Assembly (NCBI GenBank): GCA_026122235.1
Contig: JAOCZM010000227.1
Location: 4,836,001-4,900,000, forward strand
Direction: 5' to 3'
Origin: Vinca minor
Taxonomy: Eukaryota; Streptophyta; Magnoliopsida; Gentianales; Apocynaceae
Length of the DNA stretch: 64,000 nucleotides
A program made the translations under genes and the position numbers. The notes beneath the pieces are model-generated. The model ran no database searches and was not told where the DNA came from. It saw nothing but the letters and a program-made list of their open reading frames with translations. Shown here piece after piece: positions 44,166 to 55,000 of this stretch (the stretch's first letter is position 1; every line of letters starts with the position of its first letter).

Positions 44166-45098
44166 TGTCACGGGTTGTTCGTGACTTCGCACAGGAGACA
44201 ACAACAATGCTCATCTGCGCGCCCGAGCTTGCCTAAGCCGTGTGGCCAAAGGCTCCCGAGCATGCCGATCATGGAAGGCCCACCTCGTTGTCGCAACATG
44301 ACCCGCACGCCCGTGCGCCAAGCGTGCCCCTATCGCTTAGCCTGGGTTCAGTGCGCTCGGAGGCAAAGATCGTCTAATACTCACTCCAAGGCGACCATGC
44401 CCTCAACCAACAGGTAACAGCCCAACTCGCCCAGTGCCGCCAAACTCGCCCATGCCATGCAAGAGCGCTCGAGCCAGCGCCCGCGTGCCAGCCACGCGAG
44501 CCAACGCCCATGCCGACCCACCCCGACCCTAGCCGCCTAAGCAGCGCAGAATCGTCATGGCGCAGTGCCCATCGAGCCAACAACTCGCACTTGCCATTTT
44601 GCATCCTGGATGAACTCCGAATGAGCTCAAATTTGACGGGTGACCTTTTGAGAACATGTAGAAGAAAATGCATGAGCTAGTTTGTAATTATCATGTATAT
44701 AACATATGTTATAATTTTTCCCTCCTCCTCGAAAATAAGTGGTACACTCATAGCATTTGGGCAAATGTTTTTTAAGCACCTATAGGGGGGAACAAAAATT
44801 TCAAGCAAACAAGCAAAAACCAAAATTCTAGCAATTGTAATAGACGCTCAGTCGACTCACCCTCGTCGTTTTGAACCCTTTTGATGTAAATTTTCATACT
44901 TGTAATGATGTTATATTTTAATGAGAAAAGCCGAGTCTTCGCGCAAGTGACCCGTTTTCGTTTTTAAGTGTTGCCAATCATCTTGTCTCGTGATTGTGAA
45001 CATAAAGAAAGGTTGCCGGGAGTAACTTAGGAGCTATTGGAGCTAGAGTTACTCTGAGCATCGCGGCGCCTCAAGTGCTAAGACTTGCGACCCGTGAT
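44166..45098 (+). repeat. 3' LTR
   Basis: It starts TGTCACGGGTTGTTCGTGAC and matches the 5' LTR along its length, with numerous differences concentrated in the GC-rich front half. It ends near CCCGTGAT. Confidence 0.87.
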
Positions 45099-45104
45099 GA
45101 AAGA

Positions 45105-45217
45105 CCTGAGTGACGGATCCAGGGAAAAAAAATTTCACCGGGGTAATTTAATATACACAATAATTGACTGCGGTTATTTATACATTTATTATCTAAATGG
45201 AGTAAAATATATCATAT

Positions 45218-45257
<40 letters not shown>

Positions 45258-46375
45258 CCAAGCCTTAATCCCAACAGATTGGGGTCGGCTACATGAACCA
45301 AAGTAAGAATCACGTAAGGTCATCCACATGGATGCAATCTCTCCATTTATTTCGATCCCAAACACAACTCTCATCTAGTTCTAACAGATTCATATCCCCT
45401 TTTATCACCTCCATCCAAGTCTTCCTCGGTCTCCCTCTACCTCTTACGCCATCTACATTACATAATCCTTCAATTCTCCTAACCGAGCATCACTCGGGCC
45501 TTCGTCTAATGTGCCCAAACCAACGCAAACTGCTTTCTCTCATCTTATCTTCAATAGGTGCTACACCAACCTTCTTCTCGAATAGTCTCATTCCTCACTC
45601 TATCCATTCTCGTATGCCCACACATCCATCTTAACATACGCATCTCCGCTACATGCATTTTTCTCGAATATGATACCTCTTAGTTGCCCAACATTCTCGT
45701 ACTCATATAATAATGTCGGCCTAACAAATGGCTTCAGTAAAACTTTCCCTTCAATCTCAGCAGTACATTACGATCACACAAAACACCCGTCGCACTCTTC
45801 CATTTCAACCAACCAGCCTTTAACTCGATGTGCTACATCTCCGTCAAACTCTCCGTCCTTTTGAATAATAGAACCAAGGTATCGAAAATACTCACACTCC
45901 GAGATATTTTTGTCACCCAAAGTTACTACAGCTTTGCTCTCGCTGCTCGCTAGTGCTAAACTTACACTCCATATACTGCTTTTACTTCTACTAATCCTAA
46001 AACCTTTAGATTCTAAGGTTTGTCTCCATACATCCAACTTGGCATTAACACCCGCTCTTGTCTCATCTATCAAAACTATATCATCGCAGAACAAAGATGC
46101 GCCACTTGCATCGGATCTTGTATACACTGGGTCGGGCTTCATCCATAACCATTGTAAATGAAAAGGACTAAGTGCTGAACCTTGATGCACCCCAATTATA
46201 ATTAAAAAAATCACTGTGGTCATTTAATATATACAATAATTCACTGGGGTCATTTATACATTTATTACCTAAATGGAGTAAAATACATCATATATAATTA
46301 AAAAAAAAAATTTTTTTTTTTTTTAGAGTGGGGTCAAAGCCTTCTTTGCATCCGTCGCTGTGGGTACCTGTGAGA
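45105..46375. repeat. Repeat with AGTGACGGATC ends, split by an RTE copy
   Basis: The left end AGTGACGGATCCAGG and, on the other strand at the right end, AGCGACGGATGCAAAG form short imperfect inverted repeats. Inside, an ~80-bp segment (TTTATACATTTATTATCTAA and neighbours) occurs on both sides of the RTE copy (45140-45217 and 46213-46297). The structure fits an older element with an internal duplication into which the RTE jumped. Confidence 0.5.
45218..46197 (-). mobile_element. 5'-truncated RTE LINE, second copy
   Basis: This is highly similar to the 3' third of the RTE at 34654-37742, including CAAGCCTTAATCCCAACAG, the RTE tail region and the catalytic stretch, here encoding CDDIVLIDETR (46223-45774 frame). 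It stops within the RT domain at 46197. Its (AAC)n tail is longer (about 12 units) than that of the first copy. Confidence 0.9.
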
Positions 46376-46704
46376 CATGGAGGCCTGCGGGACCCACCCT
46401 GCAGGTGGGTCCTGTCTAAATTTATGTGAGAGAAGTGTGGGGCCGTACCCACAAGGTCCGTCCCATACCCACAAGGGTCGCCCCATGCCAGACTTTCCCT
46501 TGGGTGAGAGGCTGCTTTGTACTTGATAAATAAAACAAAAAAACTATTGCATTACAAAAACAGCATCCTTTAGCATTACATTTCAAAATTGTGCAATAAA
46601 AATGGATTATTTCTAGAAAGGGAATGGTAGCATTACAAGACTGTCACCCTTTAAAGTAGTAGGGGGAGAATATTTTACACTCCATTATCATCACACGAAA
46701 ATGA
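46376..46704. other. Spacer beyond the 3' end of MKK6
   Basis: A GC-rich palindrome GGGACCCACCCTGCAGGTGG (46389-46413) and two near-copies of ATACCCACAAGG(G)TC(C/G) (46447-46485) are followed by AT-rich sequence that likely includes the MKK6 3' UTR. Confidence 0.5.
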
Positions 46705-49700
46705 TTACCTTGAAAATTGTGTTGGTGGCTCCAAGGTGCCAAACAGAATGCTGAGATCAATGTCCTTGTCTTCAAACTTCCTAATGAATGGATGATTCTG
46801 CAAAAAATTTGTCCACCATGAAGATAGCAATAGCATAATGAAAAATAAATGACAAAGAAATCAAAATTCATACTAACCAAGAGGTCCGAAGATGAGGATC
46901 GATCCTTTGGATCTTTCTGTATGCTGAAAGCACAAGTAATTACCAGCATAAGAATAGATTCAAAGATAGAAAATCGATCAATAAGATAATAATGTACTTA
47001 TCCACTCTGGGATTAGAACAGAGAAGCATGCTAATGAAAGAAAATATTCTACACAATCTCCACTATAGACTTTTGTAGGTGGTCAAAACAAATTACATAC
47101 ACTCTTCATGTTAATATCTTGCCATCCATCCCTACTCTTTTCAAATAAATCACAAGCAAGATATTTTGACACTCACATATACCAGCTAACGAATTCAGAT
47201 TTTGACATACTGCATATTTGATTAAACAACAAGAAGCATATTTCAAATGCAAAGAGAACTTCTTAACACAGGAAACGCTGTAAAATTTTTTATGATGCAT
47301 ACTGAATCAAGAGACAAAGGGAAGAAAACATTATTTTGATCAGATGCATCGTGTTAATCATCTAGCTCATCCTACGTGCAACATGAAGTGTTGAGTTGGT
47401 GAATTCTATATCATACACTCATTGCCAAAACGAATATCCAAAAATGAAAACAAAGAGACATGGTGACGTTTGCCATTAGAAAGTTAACACTAGAGTAGAA
47501 AAACCAGCACTAATCTTTTTCATACACATCTTTTGAATAAGAATAGAAGTTTCTGAATTAATCATTAAGAAGTAAATTTAGGCAAAGGCGTCCTCTTAGG
47601 CCTTACCATGCTGTGATAAATGAACAAAATTCTGGAGAAAATTGATCAGGTGGAGCCAAAGGCGGTTGGCCTCCCACAATTGCATCCAAAAGCTCATAAA
47701 AGCTAGGCCAGCCTTGATGGTCTTCTGACTGGATATAAGGGAAACGTCCTATAGCACACTCGAGAATTACCATCCCCAGACTCCAGATGTCACTCTTATA
47801 ATCATAAGTGCTGCCACTGATTCTTTCAGGCTGTGAAAAAGAGAATGAAAACAAAAAGCAAATCTAGAATCAGTTATCAATTGAAAGCATTCCAATAGTG
47901 GTGGTGCAGATAAAACTCGTAAGATGACAAAATTATGAATAGACATTATTATAAAGTTGCAAGATCATGAAAAAACATCTCAAATTGAAATAAAAGAATC
48001 GCACTCACTGCCATGTAATTGTAAGTTCCAACAAATGTATCTCTTTGACCCATAGAGCTGGCCAGCATAGCACTCACTCCAAAATCTGTAATTTTTACTT
48101 CCCCTTTGTGGTTCACTAACAAATTTGATGGCTTTATATCTCTGTGGATCACATGCCTCTCTTGGTGCAAGTACACCAGACCCTGTAGAACCTGAAAAGA
48201 AGGACGTTAGATACACTTTGATGAAAAGGCATGAAATGGGATTTCCTAGTTCACAGTATACCAACCTGCTTACATACAACTGCAAGGTATGGTTCAAGAA
48301 TCGTCTTAACTTGTCTGATTACATCAGCTAAAGAACCACGATCCATGTATTCAAACACAAGAGAGATAGCTCCATTGTGATAGAAAGAGTGGTAGCATAC
48401 AACAATATTAGAACATTGCGATGCTTGATTTATTTTCAGTTCCTGTACTATTTGTTTACGAATATCTTCCTGTATGTTCATCTGGATAACCTGTGCCCAA
48501 AACAAACAGATAACTGCATTAACTCATAAGATAAAAAAGTAATTCTAGTGCCAATTGTAAAGCTGTAAGAGGTGAAAGGTTTGATGTTGACAACCTTAAT
48601 CCTAGCAAGCTATCAAAGATTGTAGAAACTAGTTAAGTGCCCTAGGAATGCAATAATCTATCATAAATATTACTCCCTCCGTTTCATAATAGAAGTCCTT
48701 CTTTAGCCTTTCATTCTCTCTCTAAAATATACGTCCATGTCCAAATTTTACGGATATACTTCTAACTCTTACTACAGAGAGAAATTGAGAGAGGTTGGTG
48801 GATGAGACTTAAATGGAGATAAATTAAATTCCTTGAGGTTAACAATAGGAAAAATAACCCTCGTCCCTCCCTTACTCAATCAATGCTAACCTGCCTAGAA
48901 GGCCTTATATTATGAAACAGAGGGAGCAGTATAAATCTTTCAGCAGCAACAGTGCATACATATTATACACGTACATGTTCAATCAATGAAACCATGAAAC
49001 TGGAAATAATAACCAGCATAAATCAAGGAAATTTTGCATTCTATGTTGACCTTCAAGGCGAATAATGTTCCACTCCACTTATGGCGAACAAGTTGTACCA
49101 CACCACCACTCCCCTTTCCAATCACTTTGATGGTCTCAAGATCATCGAGTGAAAATTGAAGATCAACTTCCTTTGCATCTGTAGGCTGTTCCAATTAGTA
49201 GACAAGAAATTAAATTAGATTAGTCTACCAAGCTTGGTTTTTGTACTTCTAAGAACAAGCATGCAACCCAAAAGAAACAAAAGAAAATTATTTGTAGAGA
49301 CCATACAAAAGCCACGTTGAGAGAAGGAGAAGAATGACTGAGTGAAAAAATTACTGTTGTGCTTAGGATTGTTTTGTTTCACCTATTTATCGGACACTCC
49401 TTCACAATGTTTAAACAAAATATTTGTTTAACCAAGATTTGAGACACATCTTAGCAACATAATGGGTGGGGGGGGGGGGGGTGGAATAGTCCTCGGCAAC
49501 TGGTTACACCAAGCAGCTACTAGAGATAGATATCGAGCATTGGAAAAGTATTTGCATAATGAACTTCAAAATTCATCTAACTAACATGATCCTTCATAAA
49601 ATACTTCCCTTAATCCAAGTAATTATAAGGCCTCATACAAATGCAGCCAAAACCACTGAAAAGAGTTAAAAGGATTCACTTGTAAGAATCAACATCTAAA

Positions 49701-50301
49701 CCAATTTCAGACTTCATATGGAGGTAACATCTCTCCAATACATAATCATCCTAATATATTTATCTCTTCAAAATATACCAGTACCAGAATATTTGCCAGG
49801 TCCGGTTTCAATTAAACGGAGAGATCAAGTGCTGCTAGTAATAAATCCTATGATCGAATTTGGCATAATTCATCCAATTATTTTAAAACAATTCAATATT
49901 TATGGTAATTCCATCACCAGTTTGATTATCCAGTATGAATAGTTGTCTAGTAATTACTAACATTACCAAATTCCATGCATAGAAGTTCCTTCAGAGATAA
50001 AAAAAATTGAAAATTGAACTTACGGTAGAATCATTCTCTACAGAGATAAGGCGCAATCCTTTCTGGTTCAACAGTAAATCGCCGTCGTGAAACGTTCCAC
50101 TAGCAGTCCTAAATCCACAACAATACAGTACCGAATCGTTCATACAAATTGAAAATAAAATTAATTCCGGATCAATACATTTCATCATAAACAAATTTCG
50201 AAAATTTGATAAATCAATAAATCATACAAAAAATCGGCGACGGAGGTTTCCTGAACTGGAACAGATAGCCTGAGTTCCGCCAATGGCTTCTTAATCTTCA
50301 T
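46705..50301 (-). CDS. MKK6: MAP kinase kinase, MKK6 type, 8 exons, 354 aa
   Basis: This dual-specificity kinase activates MAP kinases; plant MKK6 (tobacco NQK1) acts in cytokinesis, feeding MPK4-type kinases. Exons (minus): 50301-50228, 50108-50024, 49185-49051, 48490-48266, 48191-48009, 47830-47607, 46923-46878, 46797-46705; all borders GT-AG, phases agree, 1065 nt. The N-terminus MKIKKPLAELRLSVPVQE is the MKK6 signature docking region. Glycine loop GKGSGG (76-81), ALK lysine K98, HRD 189-191, DFG 209-211. The plant activation motif S/T-x5-S/T is S219 to T225 in SSMGQRDTF, followed by APER. The C-terminus HPFIRKFEDKDIDL is typical of the clade. Length nearly equals the Arabidopsis ortholog (356). 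Intron 3 contains a Stowaway-like MITE. Confidence 0.95.
48673..48926. mobile_element. Stowaway-like MITE in MKK6 intron 3
   Basis: The ends CTCCCTCCGTTTCATAATA and, reverse-complemented, CTCCCTCTGTTTCATAATA have TA on the left flank. The right flank has decayed to CA. It lies between exons 3 and 4. Confidence 0.8.
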
Positions 50302-51138
50302 GGCTATGAATTAAGAGATGGAATTGACGGATGATTTTAGTGATGTATTTTTTAGGGTTTTGATGTTGTTAATGAATTCAAATTGGGATGAGCGCCAAAA
50401 TGGCCAAAAACGGCAATTGGAAAATTTTAAGAAGATTTATTATTATCCCTTAAGTTATGGCGGAAAATTGGCTTTTCCTAATAATGGTATGTAAATGTTT
50501 CTTATTAAAAAATAGAAAAATAAAAGTATCGAAATGAGTTTTTTAGACTCTTTTTTTTTTTTAAATATCCAAACATTTAGTTCCACTAATTCTATTGGAA
50601 TCTTAATTGCACTTTAGTGGGGAGGCGTGAACTTTTTCTCTTTATTTTTTAGGGGACTATTTATTTTGAATATATTATTCAACTTACGAGAAAACAATAA
50701 GATTTTACAACTTGTGGTTATGCAAAACACACTTTTCTTTCTGAAAATAAAATAAAATACACTTATGTAGGAGGTTGTCGGTTATAAAATTCAACGTAGT
50801 TATAAAAGAACTATATTTTATATTACGAGTAAATGAAGGAAAAATTAACAAAGGAAACAAAATGAATTTGTGTATTATCGTCTATACAGTTTTATCAAGA
50901 ATGAAATATTTTTGAAGAAAATGAATAAACCATTGTCTCATTCAAACACTAGTAATTAAATGAATTGTATAATTGTAACTTACAATTAAATGACGATTAT
51001 AATTTTTCTTAGAAAGACTATTGCATAAGTTTTGAAGTGAAAATGTCTTTCTCACTTCTTCTTTAAATTAGTATTCTTGTAGAAAGATCGTTCCTATTTT
51101 AATTAAGCAAATTAAACTGTGAATGAAAAAAAATACTC
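50302..51138. other. MKK6 upstream region and intergenic DNA
   Basis: The first ~100 bp should include the MKK6 leader and promoter. No clear TATA box. The rest is AT-rich with nothing recognised. Confidence 0.45.
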
Positions 51139-51505
51139 ATTCAATTTTATTCCAACCTAACAAATGACCTCTGAGAGATTAAAGTCATACCTTCGTTTCT
51201 CATACATAATTCCCTTTCACAAGATTCAATAAGAAGAAGAAGTGAAAATACAAAACAAATTATTAAAAAAGAAAGAAAGTGCAAATGCCAATTTCATTTT
51301 ATTGTAGTGTACCAAACATGAAATATTTATTCAATTATATTCAATTTAATATAACAAACATCCTCTCAGAGGTTAAAGTTGTATATTCTTTTCTCATACA
51401 TATTCCCTTTCACAAGATTCAAAAAAAAATTAATAATAAAGAAGTGAAAAGACAAAACAAATTATTAAAAAAAAGAAAGCGCAAATGTCAATTTGCAAAA
51501 CAGTG
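51139..51505. repeat. ~194-bp tandem duplication upstream of the GH17 gene
   Basis: ATTCCCTTTCACAAGATTCAA and AAAATACAAAACAAATTATT-type blocks occur twice (51211/51402 and 51245/51450). CTCTGAGAG(A)TTAAAGT is also duplicated at about 51171 and 51364. Confidence 0.75.
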
Positions 51506-51847
51506 GAAAGAAGATCTTGGAAACAGACCAAGTGAATCTGATCTACTAGACCATGTGATTTAGAATTGAGCACATCACTATAGAATTGTCTTTCTCCTTA
51601 TTCTGCAGTGATGTGCCTAATTTTGAACCACATAATCCATATAAACCAAGTCTACATTAAAAGAAAATCGAAACAGACATACCAATATGCCAAAATCCTC
51701 TAGTACAAGCACTACTATTAAGTAAGTTGCGGAATCGAGGCAAAAATCAGTAAACTAAATTGAATAAAATAATGTCAAGTCCGATTATTTCCAAAATCTG
51801 AACATTACTCTTTTGCTGACACAGTCTCTGCCCCAAAACACACACTG

Positions 51848-51869
51848 TCTCTCTCTCTCTCTCTCTCTT
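51848..51869. repeat. (CT)n tract in the GH17 5' leader region
   Basis: About 11 CT units ~160 bp upstream of the start codon, a common feature of plant 5' leaders. Confidence 0.9.
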
Positions 51870-52027
51870 CAGTCTACTGTACACTCTCGCTCACTGCTCG
51901 AGAAGGAGACAGAGAGAGACGTTATAGTCTTCAGACAAGAAAGTTTAACGTTAAAATCTCCAAAAGGGCTGAAGCAGTGCACAAAATACTGCTACAAGAA
52001 CTTCTAGTTGAGTTTTGGGGAGAGGAT

Positions 52028-55000
52028 ATGGTTGGAGGTTTCAAGATCATTTTTGCAAGTTCTTTGCTACTAATGCTTCTTGGTATGTGCTTTGATTTAT
52101 TATGTTTTATTTTTTTTCATATTCTCCTACTTGTTTGTGGAATGAGCTCAAGAAATTAATGAAAGTTTTATATTTTTGAGGTTTTTGTGCTGATTTTCTT
52201 GGTTAATTGTTTTGGGCTATGAGCAGCACCCGACATTGACTAGTTTTCTTTGGTGATGGGCTTTAACACTCTCTCTTTTTGGTTGAAAATGTGATTTTTG
52301 AAAGGATTTTATTTATTATTCCACTGTTGCAGATATTTTATTTATTGTATTCTACTACTAATGTAATAAAAGTCTAGGCCAATAGTGTTTAGTTTTGAAA
52401 TAAAATGAAATATTATTAGTAAGCAAAAAGCAATACTGATATCAACACTACTCTCTTAAATATGATTTGTATACCACTAATTCTATTTAAGAGAGTAATA
52501 CTTATATTTTGATTAATAAAATATTTTATTTGTTGCTTTTTTAATTTTTACTAAATGTCCTAAACTATTTATATTATGGAATGGAGGGGTAATGTTTATT
52601 AGTTTTTATAACTGTATATGTTTGTTCAAATGTATATCAAGGAGGGCAAAAAATTATCTGTCCTCATCCATGTTCTCAACCAATCACAATTCACCATGTG
52701 TATATATAATTGGAAAAAATATTTATAGTAAATTCTGATTGGTTGGGTACAATGATGGGGATAGAGAATTTTCACCCATGAAGGAGGGGGGAGATAATTA
52801 ATTTAGCATACCTGAAATGTTTTTGTGTCTGAAGGGGAGTATGTGGGGTGGGGTATTACTCAGTACATGTAGATGCTTTGGATATAAAGAACTCTAGAAG
52901 GATTATTTCTGGCCACAAGATAATGAGGTGACCAGGATTTTTTTTAATAAATAATGGGAATCAATTATTGCTACATTATTATGATAATGAATGTAATTGA
53001 AAAAATTCCCTTGTCAATTATTTGGAGCTGTCTTTTTGGTTGTCTTTTGCTGATTATATGTTTTACAATTTCTGCACTTTTGTGGGGTGGAGGATGAACC
53101 TTTAAAAAAAATTTATATTGGTGAACGATGCACATAAATGCTATGGATGTTGGATGAAAGAACCATGTTAATGTGCACATAAATCAAAATGGTTCTTGGG
53201 TCTGCCTTCTCAGGTGCTTTTTGGCTTTAATTTGAGGGTATGATTACGTAGCAAACGTGACGGTATAGGCAAACAATTGTCTGTATTCAACTTGTGTACC
53301 CATGCATGTACCCACCACTCAAAATTCGCTACGTGGACAAAGAAAATATATTTTCCTTACGGGTTCCACTATTTCTTTTAGGTTATAGATTTCTTAATTA
53401 AAAAATTGACGTGTGTCAATTTCTTATTGATGGTACATGCATGGGTACACAAGTTGGGGATAGAAGATTCTTAGCCGGCGGTATAGGGCTACTGTTTTAG
53501 TGGTATTCTGTGAGTAACCACTTTGTGCATTCATTGCCAAAGATTGAGTTAGTCTCCAATCCTTCTATTTCATTGGTATTTTGGGAGCATGGGAGCAGCC
53601 ACTTTGTCCATTTATTGTCAAATGTTAGGTTTGTCTCCTATTCATCCCTGCCCATATCCCCAATTCTTAAGGACTTAATGAGTTATATTATTGTTGTTGT
53701 TGTATTGTTGTGGAGAGGTTGGGGATTTTATCATTCTAAAGGTGTTTGTGATTTCTTTGAATCTTGAGGATCAGTTGGATCCCTTTTAATCACTATCTGG
53801 TGATCTGTTAATGTGAATGTGTACTTCGAGTGTGGCTACATTTGCAATTACATAGCTTGATTGGTCCTGGTTCTTTTTGTGAAGTTTGCTTGAGCTTCAA
53901 GTTCTTTTGATGTCCTCTTTAGAATAAAGGAGTGCTCTCTTGTGCTAGATTTAGAAATAAATTTTCGGATTGTTGTACTTCATGACCCTATTTAATCACC
54001 CTCGCGTTCCTACAACCGTCATATAATATCTTCTTAACTGGATATTTATCAGAACTAATAGAGAGATCATCAAGATTGCAGCAAAGATTACTGAATTTAG
54101 CAATCAATAGGCATATTAGGATAAGTCATCAGTTGATTTATAAAAAAATATTGCATATGTGAAATTTCGTTGTCGCCTCTAGGTGTTGTAAGCTCTGATA
54201 ACAGATTCATGAGAATAACTAATGTCTCAAATAGGTTTCCAAAGTTATCTTCTGCAGCAGATAACCAGAAGAAACAACCACTATCTTGCTCATTAAACCA
54301 AATGTTTGTACCGTGTTCACTTTTGGATAAATTTTTTGATGTAAAAGAGATATATAAGATGTGACAATGTGATTTTCTTTTATATGCTTTTGAACATTGA
54401 CAATCTTTGGTGCCTAGGGATATGCCAAGGTAGCAAAGTTGGAATTTGCTATGGGAGAAATGCAGACGATCTCCCTACTCCTGATAAAGCTGTTCAGTTG
54501 ATTCAAGCTCACAACGTTAAATATGTGAGAATATATGACGCTAACATCCAGGTTCTGAAGGCTTTTGCAAATACCGGAATTGAGCTTATGATTGGAATTC
54601 CAAATGCAGACTTGTTACCGTTTGCACAATTCCAAACGAATGCTGATACCTGGTTGAAAAACAGTATTCTTCCCTATTATCCGGCCACAAAGATCACATA
54701 CATTACTGTCGGGGCTGAAGTCACCGAGGCCCCCAATAACGTCTCTGCTTTGGTAGTGCCTGCTATGCAGAATATTTTTACAGCTCTAAGAAAAGCCGGT
54801 CTTCAGAGGAAGATCAAAGTCTCTAGTACTCATTCGTTGGGTGTGTTGTCTCGGTCATTTCCTCCTTCTGCAGGTGCTTTCAACAGTAGCTTTGCGTTCT
54901 TTCTGAAGCCACTGTTGGAATTTCTTGCTGAGAATCAATCACCTTTCTTGGTGAATACATATCCTTACTACGCCTATAGGGATTCCTCAAGCAATGTGTC

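Larger units (their letters stand above)
40908..45098 (+). mobile_element. Ty3/gypsy-like LTR retrotransposon with gag and protease only
   Basis: The order is LTR (962 bp), tRNA-iMet primer-binding site, gag, zinc knuckle, protease remnant, purine tract and LTR (933 bp). The internal region is only ~2.3 kb and shows no reverse transcriptase, RNase H or integrase motifs. The LTRs begin TGTCACGGG and the 5' one ends CCCGTGACA; they are clearly homologous but differ by many substitutions and indels. No 5-bp target duplication was seen, and the 3' LTR's last bases (CCCGTGATG) differ, so its end may be altered. The LTR front is GC-rich against an AT-rich background. Confidence 0.85.

Noticed and set aside
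53680..53710. (TTG)n stretch as a third RTE tail
   Set aside because: The sequence in front of it does not resemble the RTE 3' end.
54369..54417. Extension of the GH17 protein to an upstream Met at 54369
   Set aside because: The segment MIFFYMLLNIDNLWCL ends at an acceptor (TGCCTAG) and is better explained as intron. Exon 1 at 52028-52082 gives a proper signal peptide with matching phase.
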